A stretch of 64,000 nucleotides of DNA from the NCBI GenBank assembly GCA_963520375.1, contig CAUQQF010000003.1, positions 78,787-142,786 on the forward strand. The letters run 5' to 3'. A program made the translations under genes and the position numbers. The stretch comes from JABCPE02 sp963520375. GTDB taxonomy: Bacteria > Bacteroidota > Bacteroidia > Flavobacteriales > Weeksellaceae. The stretch's first letter is position 1. Each line of letters starts with the position of its first letter. The notes under the pieces are model-generated. The model ran no database searches and was not told the DNA's origin. It saw only the letters and a list, made by a program, of their open reading frames with translations. Below, piece by piece: positions 1-7,679 of the stretch.

Positions 1-1533
1 GTCTATGATATTTAGATCAGATTTAGCTGTCGCGAGTCTCAGTTGAGTTTCAGCTTGTTTTGAAAGTAGAGTATTGTAGGTTGTTTCTATCACCTTATAC
101 TCCCTTTCCATGTCTATATATTTCCTTTGGTCATCAGGCAAATGCACCAAATCTAGTTCTGCTCTTCTGATATCATCATTTATTTTGGCCAATTGTTCAT
201 TATAAACAGAAGAATAATCGTTCAACCTACCATAGGATTTTCCCCTAGCTTCATTTATAAGTTTGTTAATCTCCCGCATAGGTTCAGAATCAGGCGTATA
301 GATAGTAGACATCTCCAACCTTTTAAGATACAATGCTTTAAGCTCCGAAATAGTTGCCATAAAACCTCCATCTTCTATTCCCGCACTATTAACATTGATA
401 AGGTCTTCCAAACTTCTACTTACAGAATTTCTTATATTATTAAGAGAATTCATTTTAGTAAGTAACTCAGCTCTTTTTATTTCTAAATCATAAATTTTCT
501 TCAACAAATCTTGGTCTTTCCCCTCTACGCTGAACATTTTTTTATCTATTTTCAGCTGGTTAAAGTTGTTTGCACTAGAATCTAGTTTTTGTCTAACCTT
601 TTTGAGATTATCATTGATGTATTGAAGAGTATTCTTATCCACAAGGGTTTTATCCTCTTCTCTTTTTTCAATAAGTTTCTCCACAGATTGATTTAAGAAA
701 GATACTGTCTCACGAAGGTTATAACCTTTCTTACTGATAGTCATTATGGTGTTTAATTCTTTATCAAATTCTACATTTATAGTAGAAATTATCGTCCTAA
801 CAGCTTGATCTACTGTGCTTAAATTGATTATAATTTTATCTAACTTAACTTTTGCTTCTGGATTATGAACCAATCTAAACCGTAGGTTAGGTGTCTCATA
901 CCATTGATTAACTGAAACAACCTTATTTGCTGGTCTTTCGTATGCAGAAACATCTTTAAACCCTTCTATCTTATAGCTATACAAATGTGTAGAATGCCCC
1001 TCCTCAGGAAGTTCTATTTCATATTTTCCATTTCCTTTTGGGTAAATCGTTATAGGATAATTGACCTGTTGTAAATGTTCCTTATCCACTTCTACAAGAA
1101 CAGGAGAGTCATATTTGTCCAAATATGTAGATTTTAGAAGTCCCTTTGTAGAATATCCTACAAATAAATCCAATTCCTGAACTAAATATTCATTATGGCT
1201 TCTAGATAGAACCATTTTTTTGAGGAACACTCCATCTTGATTTCCTTCCTGCCCCCAAATGAAGTTAATAGACTGATTAGGTGTAAAATAGCTAGCTGTA
1301 CCGCTTGAGATACTCAAAGACAAATTTGAAGCATAAATTCTCTGAACATACCATTTATTGTAAATATAAAAAATACTATAACCCAAAATAGCAAGTCCTA
1401 CAAACCAATACCAGTTTCTAATAACCCTCCTAATGAAACTCTCTACACTAAATATGCTAAAAGTCCCCACCTTACTTTTTTCCTGTCCTGTAGGGATTTG
1501 TTCCTGTGTATTATTATTTTTTCCCGGAATCAT
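1..1533 (-). CDS. Wzc/GumC-like polysaccharide co-polymerase, N-terminal part (cut by window edge)
   Basis: Reading from an ATG at 1533, the frame stays open for 511 codons to the window edge, so only the N-terminal part is present. The start is MIPGKNNN, followed by a basic/aromatic segment and a membrane span near residues 40-60 (NWYWFVGLAILG), as in Wzz/Wzc proteins. A long helical periplasmic region follows. The last visible residues include YNTLLSKQAETQ and end SDLNIID, matching the region just before the second membrane span in the GumC/Wzc family. In that family the C-terminal cytoplasmic part is a tyrosine autokinase that controls polymer length and export; whether it is present here lies outside the window. 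The gene starts 3 bp after the wza-like gene, so the two are almost certainly co-transcribed. Confidence 0.85.
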   Translation of the reverse strand, partial: MIPGKNNNTQEQIPTGQEKSKVGTFSIFSVESFIRRVIRNWYWFVGLAILGYSIFYIYNKWYVQRIYASNLSLSISSGTASYFTPNQSINFIWGQEGNQDGVFLKKMVLSRSHNEYLVQELDLFVGYSTKGLLKSTYLDKYDSPVLVEVDKEHLQQVNYPITIYPKGNGKYEIELPEEGHSTHLYSYKIEGFKDVSAYERPANKVVSVNQWYETPNLRFRLVHNPEAKVKLDKIIINLSTVDQAVRTIISTINVEFDKELNTIMTISKKGYNLRETVSFLNQSVEKLIEKREEDKTLVDKNTLQYINDNLKKVRQKLDSSANNFNQLKIDKKMFSVEGKDQDLLKKIYDLEIKRAELLTKMNSLNNIRNSVSRSLEDLINVNSAGIEDGGFMATISELKALYLKRLEMSTIYTPDSEPMREINKLINEARGKSYGRLNDYSSVYNEQLAKINDDIRRAELDLVHLPDDQRKYIDMEREYKVIETTYNTLLSKQAETQLRLATAKSDLNIID

Positions 1534-1536
1534 ATT

Positions 1537-2418
1537 TTATAATCTTGAAAATAGAAGATATACCGTAAGGGCTGATGTAATAAGGGAAACTGCTGTACTA
1601 ACAGCTTGAATAGGTTCTTTACCAAACCCATTAAGGTTTCTTCCTCTGGTATTTAAATAAATCTCATCTCCATTCTGAAGCCAATAATACTGCGAATTCA
1701 TCACATCTTCTCTTGTAAGGTCTAGTTTTACTATCTTTATTCCTTCTGGAAGTTTTCTATGTAGAACTATATTTTTTCTATCTACAGTTCTATTCAGCCC
1801 ACCATTCATCGCCAAAGCCTCTGTAATAGTAAGTGTCTGTTTGTAAGCCACTTTTTCACCTGTAATTCCTATGGTTTCTACATCTCCAAGGATATAGTAT
1901 CTTATCCCATCTAAATTAAGTCTTACCTCAGATTTTCCTCCTAAGAAATTTTCGTTTACACGAGTTTGGATTTCTTGAGAAATATCTTCCAATGTTCTTC
2001 CTTCAGCTTTTATAAAACCAATTCCAAAAACATTGATGTCTCCTTTAGAGTCTACCTTTAGCCCTCGGAAATAGTAATTCCCATTACCACCAGACATGGT
2101 TCCTGTACTACCACTTCCAGATGTTGTGCCAGATGCTCCCGATACACTTGGATTCAAAATTCCTGCTCCTGCACCTTCTCCTCCTGAAACATTGTATGAA
2201 GAATAAAACTGAGCCGCATCCCCCTTAGGAGTTGTAATCACATTAAGAGAAAGTATATCATTTTTTGTAACTCTATATACAGGAATATTGTAAGGAACTA
2301 ATCCTTCAGAGTTAATCTCCAGATTTTCATTTTTTTGAAGATATTTTACATCTTTTGTTCCCACACAAGATATCATCATCATTGCTGCCACTAGGCCTAA
2401 AATGCTGTTTCTTTTCAT
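1537..2418 (-). CDS. Wza-like outer-membrane polysaccharide export lipoprotein
   Basis: A 293-aa protein with a lipoprotein signal peptide (lipobox MISC, Cys18). A polysaccharide export domain follows (PVYRVTKNDILSL near residue 48, then SLBB-like segments around 125-250). Residues about 75-115 are a Gly/Ser-rich insertion inside the export domain, which is unusual and probably a flexible loop. The C-terminus ends in a hydrophobic helix (SLITSALTVYLLF), as in Wza, whose C-terminal helix crosses the outer membrane. By family, it forms the outer-membrane channel through which capsule or exopolysaccharide leaves the cell. It lies just upstream of the Wzc-like gene, its usual partner. Confidence 0.88.
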   Translation of the reverse strand: MKRNSILGLVAAMMMISCVGTKDVKYLQKNENLEINSEGLVPYNIPVYRVTKNDILSLNVITTPKGDAAQFYSSYNVSGGEGAGAGILNPSVSGASGTTSGSGSTGTMSGGNGNYYFRGLKVDSKGDINVFGIGFIKAEGRTLEDISQEIQTRVNENFLGGKSEVRLNLDGIRYYILGDVETIGITGEKVAYKQTLTITEALAMNGGLNRTVDRKNIVLHRKLPEGIKIVKLDLTREDVMNSQYYWLQNGDEIYLNTRGRNLNGFGKEPIQAVSTAVSLITSALTVYLLFSRL

Positions 2419-2458
2419 CGTTTTTATTATTGATTCTGCAAAAATATGATTTTTATTA

Positions 2459-3577
2459 TTATTTCTTCATTTTTGATATAATATTTGGCAAATATGCTCC
2501 AAAAAAACCTAAACTAAGCACCACTAAAAATAATAAATTAATATCCATATGGCGCAGAAAATAAGTAACCAAAACTATTCCCATGTAATAGGTGATAATA
2601 AATGCTGTAGCCTTTTTATGGGTAAAACCTAAATCCAAAACCTTATGATGGATATGGTTTCTATCCGCTCTTAATGGTGATTTCTTATTCAAAAGCCTTA
2701 CAATAATAACATTCAATGTATCTATAATAGGGATAATCAAAATAGCTGCCGCTATAATAGGGGCTGTTCCCAAATGATATTTTGGCCTTCCTACAGACAC
2801 TGTGTCTCCACCACTGATAAACAAATCAATAAAATAAAATGCCGTGAACACAAGGATAAATCCTATAATCATAGAACCTGTATCTCCCATAAAAATCTTT
2901 TGCCGCCAGTTATTGGATAAGTTATAATATAAAAAACCCAACAAAGATCCTATAATCACCACACAAAGAATGACCATCGGATAATTATATTCTCCCAAAC
3001 GGTAATAACTAAATCCAAAAATAGAAAAACTAATCACAGCAAATATTCCCGCTAACCCATCTATTCCATCTATCAAATTAAACGCATTGATAAGTATAAT
3101 AAATGAAAATATACTAAAAAATACACTTACAAAATATTCTAATTCATAAATACCAAACAAACCAAACAAACTTCTTATTCGTACATCAGAACCCACTACC
3201 ATCATGGTCGCAATAACAATTTGCCCTATTAGCTTTTTATAGGCTTTCATCACCAAAATATCATCCATTACTCCTATATAAAGCAAGATAACCAATGCAG
3301 GAAACAAAAATCTATACTGCATGAATAACTCGTAAGCAAAAATCGGTGCACAGATACCTATTGTATAAAACAAAGCAATCCCACCAAGATTAGGAATTTT
3401 ATACTCATGGGAACTTCTATCACCTGGTATATCCATTAGATTTTTACTCTTTGAAATTCTAATGATTACAGGTATAGCTTTATAACTTAACAAAAAAGAA
3501 AGTAAGAGAACAAAACATATTTTCACAAGAAAAAACACTTGCCCTTCTAATCCAAAAAATAGTTTTATTTCATTCAT
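2459..3577 (-). CDS. WecA/MraY-family undecaprenyl-phosphate sugar-1-phosphate transferase (GT4)
   Basis: A 372-aa polytopic membrane protein. Family motifs are present in order: PGDRSSHEYKIPNLGG (51-66), the DD pair of IGVMDDIL (105-106), NAFNLIDGIDGLAG (164-177), MGDTGSM (230-236) and the HIHH motif (308-311) that marks the WecA side of the family. Known members transfer a sugar-1-phosphate (often GlcNAc-1-P) from a UDP-sugar to undecaprenyl phosphate at the inner membrane, starting a glycan repeat unit. The exact sugar cannot be read from sequence. Next to the polymerase, GT2 and export genes, it is probably the initiating transferase of this locus, though a role in a general O-glycan is possible. 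Confidence 0.87.
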   Translation of the reverse strand: MNEIKLFFGLEGQVFFLVKICFVLLLSFLLSYKAIPVIIRISKSKNLMDIPGDRSSHEYKIPNLGGIALFYTIGICAPIFAYELFMQYRFLFPALVILLYIGVMDDILVMKAYKKLIGQIVIATMMVVGSDVRIRSLFGLFGIYELEYFVSVFFSIFSFIILINAFNLIDGIDGLAGIFAVISFSIFGFSYYRLGEYNYPMVILCVVIIGSLLGFLYYNLSNNWRQKIFMGDTGSMIIGFILVFTAFYFIDLFISGGDTVSVGRPKYHLGTAPIIAAAILIIPIIDTLNVIIVRLLNKKSPLRADRNHIHHKVLDLGFTHKKATAFIITYYMGIVLVTYFLRHMDINLLFLVVLSLGFFGAYLPNIISKMKK

Positions 3578-3584
3578 AATATTT

Positions 3585-4715
3585 TTATTCTGACCATAAA
3601 AGATTTCTATATTCCATTGTATATCCTGTTCTCAGTCCATGCTGATTTGCATATACAAAATACTGAAAAACAACAAATACCAAAAGTACATATTGTAGTG
3701 ACTTTCTAAGTCTATCATTACTTACTGCCGCAACTATATTTACCAATACCATAGGCATGTAAATAAGAAAATTCGCTACCAATCTTGATGAAAATATCTC
3801 ATTCCATCTAAAAATAAAATACAAACAAATACCCAACACCCCTATATTTCTCATATATTCGTAATATGGAATTTTTTGACATGCTGCCTTATCATATGTA
3901 ACCAAAAAATAAGTATACAATATACATATTAAATCTGATAACTTGATAAAACGAACTGAAGTTTCTTCTATATCCAATGTCTCATAAGATTGAAAGCCTG
4001 AATAAACCCCTGTAGAGACAAAAGAATCCAATAACGAAACATACTGATAAAGTTTTAATGGAGATAATGCGATACACACTAAGACAACTATCAAAATTCG
4101 AGTAGAATTCATAGGAATCAAAACCACCCAATAGGCAATAATAAAAATCGTTGTTGATGTATGGAAACTCATAGCTAGATATATTGTAAATAAAAACATG
4201 AGAAGTTTTCTCTCCTTGATATATCTAAAGGAAAAAAGCAGTATGGCCATAGCCATTCCCTGCCTCATCTGCCCTCCATCAGAAACAAGTATTGTTGGAT
4301 ACATAAACAACAGCATTGCAAATGCTGGATACACCGCATTTTCAGTAAAGACTTTATATTTAATTGAAATAGAAACTATTGCTAATAGAAAAGTAAAAAC
4401 ATAAAAAGAAAAGTCCGCCTCATATATTGCATTTGCAAAGAACAAATACAGCCATTCCATGTGTATATCCTTTCTCCTTTCTCTAATCATATTAAGAATA
4501 TCTGACATATCCAGATCTCTTCCGAATTCATGATATGCCCTAAAATAATTTGCATAATCCGCACCTATCCAATATCTTAACCCTATAAATATTGTCAAAA
4601 AAGCAATCACCACCCACACAGAACTATAATTCTTATTGTTGTCTATCTCCAAAAAGCTATAGACTATTAGAATTATTGTCAGTATCGTAAAAACTGGGTG
4701 TAGGAAATGTATCAT
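3585..4715 (-). CDS. EpsG/Wzy-like polysaccharide polymerase
   Basis: A 376-aa protein made almost entirely of hydrophobic helices (roughly 10). The segment FIGLRYWIGADYANYFRAY after the second helix matches the GLRY-x-x-G-x-DY signature of EpsG-family proteins, which are Wzy-type polymerases joining undecaprenyl-linked repeat units. Polymerases diverge fast, so the assignment rests on topology, this motif and the neighbours. It lies 7 bp from both the GT4 gene and the GT2 gene, indicating one transcript. No flippase (Wzx) is visible; it is presumably beyond the left edge or elsewhere. Confidence 0.75.
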   Translation of the reverse strand: MIHFLHPVFTILTIILIVYSFLEIDNNKNYSSVWVVIAFLTIFIGLRYWIGADYANYFRAYHEFGRDLDMSDILNMIRERRKDIHMEWLYLFFANAIYEADFSFYVFTFLLAIVSISIKYKVFTENAVYPAFAMLLFMYPTILVSDGGQMRQGMAMAILLFSFRYIKERKLLMFLFTIYLAMSFHTSTTIFIIAYWVVLIPMNSTRILIVVLVCIALSPLKLYQYVSLLDSFVSTGVYSGFQSYETLDIEETSVRFIKLSDLICILYTYFLVTYDKAACQKIPYYEYMRNIGVLGICLYFIFRWNEIFSSRLVANFLIYMPMVLVNIVAAVSNDRLRKSLQYVLLVFVVFQYFVYANQHGLRTGYTMEYRNLLWSE

Positions 4716-4722
4716 CTTTTCT

Positions 4723-5715
4723 CTATTTCAGTATTTTTCTCAAAAGCCATTCCTGCCTCAAAAAATACAATAAATAATATACTTTTTTCTTAATTGGCAA
4801 AGATACGAGATAATTCTTACCAAACCGCTTATAATTAAGAATTTCTATCAAAGATATTTTTCTTTCTCTTATGAATTTTCTCAGTTCTGCTGACATTTTT
4901 CGGTATAAATCATCATCTTTCACAAAAGCCAAATACGCTAAATAAGAATAAACCGCCTCGAATATCCAAAACCCCTTCAATGCTTGTTTTTCATTAGAAT
5001 ATTGAGACTTTTGGAATACCTCTTCTACATCTTTCACGGCTTTTAATAAATCCAAACCTTTTTCGGTGTGGGTTTTCGTAATAGAATCCTGTCGTTCAAG
5101 ATATTGGTAATGATAATTTTGAGTCTGAGCTAAAGTTTTACAACTCAACAAAAGCTGTGGAATGAGTTGAATATCTTCAAAATGTACTCCTTTTTTAAAT
5201 CGCTTATTTTCAAACAAATCTCTTTTAAAAAGTTTATTACAAGCAAAATATCCCAAATCCGAAAAAACAGAAAGGTTCTTCGCTAAATCTATTTTCTCTG
5301 GCATATTGGGAACCTGTGAGAGTTTTTGAAGAATTTTTCCGTTTTCATCCACCTTTTGAAGGTTACAGATTACCATTTCGGCATCGTATTTTTGGGCAAG
5401 AGAATGCATCTCCTCAAACATCTCCGCTGTAACATAATCATCACTATCCACAAAGCCTATATAGTCTCCACCCGCCCTATCCAAACCGAAATTCCTTGCA
5501 TCGCTCAACCCTCCATTTTCTTTTACAAAAGATTTTATTTTATCTGGATATTTGGTCTGGAATTCATCTATAATCTGCTTAGAATTGTCCTTGCTTCCAT
5601 CATCTACTACAATGATTTCCACATCCTCCAAAGTCTGATTTACCAATGAATCAAGGCATTTTGCAAGATACTTTTCTACATTATAAACAGGAACGATGAT
5701 GGATACTTTCTTCAT
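4723..5715 (-). CDS. Family 2 glycosyltransferase
   Basis: I chose the ATG at 5715 (MKKVSIIVPVYNVEKYL), giving 330 aa. A longer frame reaches 5754, but it adds 13 residues unlike GT2 N-termini and would overlap the upstream gene. GT-A hallmarks: nucleotide-binding VPVYN at the start, DDGS (38-41), GGLSDARNFGL (68-78) and the metal-binding DSDD (90-93). The C-terminal third is basic and amphipathic (KRFGKNYLVSLPIKKKVYYLLYFLR), suiting a membrane-associated enzyme. It should add a sugar to the lipid-linked repeat unit of the polysaccharide made by this locus; donor and linkage cannot be read. Confidence 0.85.
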   Translation of the reverse strand: MKKVSIIVPVYNVEKYLAKCLDSLVNQTLEDVEIIVVDDGSKDNSKQIIDEFQTKYPDKIKSFVKENGGLSDARNFGLDRAGGDYIGFVDSDDYVTAEMFEEMHSLAQKYDAEMVICNLQKVDENGKILQKLSQVPNMPEKIDLAKNLSVFSDLGYFACNKLFKRDLFENKRFKKGVHFEDIQLIPQLLLSCKTLAQTQNYHYQYLERQDSITKTHTEKGLDLLKAVKDVEEVFQKSQYSNEKQALKGFWIFEAVYSYLAYLAFVKDDDLYRKMSAELRKFIRERKISLIEILNYKRFGKNYLVSLPIKKKVYYLLYFLRQEWLLRKILK

Positions 5716-5734
5716 GCTATTTCGATTTTCATCT

Positions 5735-6541
5735 TTAATTCTGCTTATTCTCACTTTTTATTTCCTCAATAATATCTTCGGATAACTCTTTAACAAAAAC
5801 TTCATATCCTTGCTCATTAAGATGTAATGGATCAGTAAACAAATTCTTGTTATTCTTGTAATCTTTATTGATTTTATCTGAATCAAAAAGTATGATTTTA
5901 TCAAACAAATCATTTTCTTTTAATTCTTTATTAAGTGTCTCTCTATATGTAGACACATTATTATCATTCACCTCATCACCATCAATTGCTTCAGATATAG
6001 CATTTGTATACCTACTAAATACATTCTTGTATTTCTGCACATCCTCTACCCCAAAATTAGGCACTTCTACAACAATTGGTTTTATTTTGTAATGTAACAA
6101 AGTATTGATTATCAAAATCATATGGTCTGCATAATATTTCTTTCCTATATGTCTTGCTATATCATTCACTCCTGCAATGATGATACAATAATCTGGCTTG
6201 GATTCTATGACAAATTTTGATGAAAATTCTTCATTTTTTTCCTTGAACATATCCTCATAAATCTCTTTTGAAGATGCTCCAGGATGACTCAGGGCAATAA
6301 ACTCTGCTTCAATTCCTTTTTCAGAAAAGAATTTTTGCATTTTTTTATCCAAATCAGTCCGTCCTACCCAGCTGTCACCAATAATTCCAATTTTCAATAT
6401 ACTATCTTTCTTAGAATTATCCTGAACAGGATAATATTCTTGCTTCTCCGCATATGAAAATTTTCTGTACATATATAATACTGTTGCTATTCCTAAAAAC
6501 AATATGAATATCAACAAAATACGGTAAATCTTTTTCTTCAT
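5735..6541 (-). CDS. Membrane-anchored SGNH/GDSL-family hydrolase
   Basis: A 268-aa protein with an N-terminal membrane anchor (residues 5-24) and an extracytoplasmic domain. SGNH blocks are present: GDSW (55-58, nucleophile Ser57), Gly in block II near LSHPGASS, GVND (124-127) and DPLH (237-240, catalytic Asp/His). Family members are esterases or acyltransferases; in polysaccharide loci they commonly add or remove O-acetyl groups. It is first in the tight run leading to the GT2, polymerase and export genes, so a polymer-modifying role is the best inference. The substrate is unknown. Confidence 0.78.
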   Translation of the reverse strand: MKKKIYRILLIFILFLGIATVLYMYRKFSYAEKQEYYPVQDNSKKDSILKIGIIGDSWVGRTDLDKKMQKFFSEKGIEAEFIALSHPGASSKEIYEDMFKEKNEEFSSKFVIESKPDYCIIIAGVNDIARHIGKKYYADHMILIINTLLHYKIKPIVVEVPNFGVEDVQKYKNVFSRYTNAISEAIDGDEVNDNNVSTYRETLNKELKENDLFDKIILFDSDKINKDYKNNKNLFTDPLHLNEQGYEVFVKELSEDIIEEIKSENKQN

Positions 6542-6545
6542 AATC

Positions 6546-7616
6546 TTATATTAAAAACCTTTTATTCAGTTCGCCTCTCTTAGCGTTTTCATAGTCTTCT
6601 CGGGAACAAGGAATCCATTTTTTCACCTCATTTCCCTTCGCAAAATACCACAATCCGCTGAAAGTATCCCTTTTAAAACTAAATTCCCTATTATCTATCA
6701 AAACCAAGAAAGTATCATAACTACGCTCCTTTGGATGCGTCCTTTGGATATTTATTCCTTCTATCAAATACCAAAGCATCTGCGCCATAAGCTGATGATT
6801 TAGAGCGTTTTCCGAATGAACATTAAAATTAAACACCCCGACAGTTTTCAGATTTTCGCTCAGTCCTATTTCTTTCATATAGGCACAGATTTCGCGGCGG
6901 TTCAGCCCATTTACCTGCGGATTTGTAGAAAAAGCATCTGTAAAACTCTCCACAGCATCACAGTTGAGTGTAACCATATCTGCCCTGCGGAAAAAAGGCT
7001 CTACCCTCTCCGTCGTATTCATCATATCAGCAAGGCGAAGGACATCAAAATCCACTTCTTTCATCAGCTTTAATAAAGCGATTTCATTCAAATGCCTTTG
7101 ATAGCCCAAAAGATGAAAATTTCGCAAAGAAGCTTCTTTTTTCGTTAAAATCTTGTGTAAATAGTTCGCCTCCGAAATTTCTTCTCCTTCGTTTGAAAGA
7201 GAAGCTACATTAGATATATGGGCATAGTTAATGGCTTTCTGATGGAAATTTAATGCTGAAAATAATGCGTAAGACAAATCCACGCTTCCTCCGATTACAA
7301 CAGGAACTGCATTTTTATTATAACAAAATGTCAGGATTTCCTCCAAAACATATCGCGTATCTGCCTGAGTTTTGCCCGAAATAAGATCTCCCAAATCACA
7401 AACAGGAACTTCAAAATCAAATGATGACAAGGCATAAAATTCTTTTCTAAGCCTACTGAAATCCTTTACCTCAGCACTTCCTCCGCTCCCTCTTTCATCG
7501 GAACAAAAAATAAGCACCACTCCATTTTCCTGAACTTCATTGAAAATAGTGTTTCCCAGCTGCCAATGTTCGCTGGCTATTTTCTCTGGCTTTATAAAAA
7601 TGTCTTGTAAATCCAT
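6546..7616 (-). CDS. Arginase/formiminoglutamase-fold protein with degenerate metal site
   Basis: I prefer the ATG at 7616 (MDLQDIFIKP), giving 356 aa; an upstream ATG at 7658 would add 14 hydrophobic residues. The layout is that of the arginase/agmatinase/HutG superfamily, but the manganese ligands are missing. The GGDHS motif reads GGSVDLS, the DAHxD motif region reads AHISNVASL, and the SxDxD motif reads LNCDAVES. Such proteins are often labelled formimidoylglutamase, yet with these residues gone ordinary ureohydrolase activity is unlikely. No histidine-degradation gene is nearby. It lies 63 bp after topA. Function unknown; the fold call is secure, the enzyme call is not. Confidence 0.72.
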   Translation of the reverse strand: MDLQDIFIKPEKIASEHWQLGNTIFNEVQENGVVLIFCSDERGSGGSAEVKDFSRLRKEFYALSSFDFEVPVCDLGDLISGKTQADTRYVLEEILTFCYNKNAVPVVIGGSVDLSYALFSALNFHQKAINYAHISNVASLSNEGEEISEANYLHKILTKKEASLRNFHLLGYQRHLNEIALLKLMKEVDFDVLRLADMMNTTERVEPFFRRADMVTLNCDAVESFTDAFSTNPQVNGLNRREICAYMKEIGLSENLKTVGVFNFNVHSENALNHQLMAQMLWYLIEGINIQRTHPKERSYDTFLVLIDNREFSFKRDTFSGLWYFAKGNEVKKWIPCSREDYENAKRGELNKRFLI

Positions 7617-7679
7617 TCCTTTACACAAAATATAAGAGAAAAAGGCAAAATATTTCATTACCTTTTCCTCTCATTTTCA

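Noticed and set aside
4723..5754. Longer GT2 start at 5754
   Set aside because: The extra 13 residues do not fit GT2 N-termini and would overlap the SGNH hydrolase gene; the ATG at 5715 begins exactly at the conserved MKKVSIIVPVYN.
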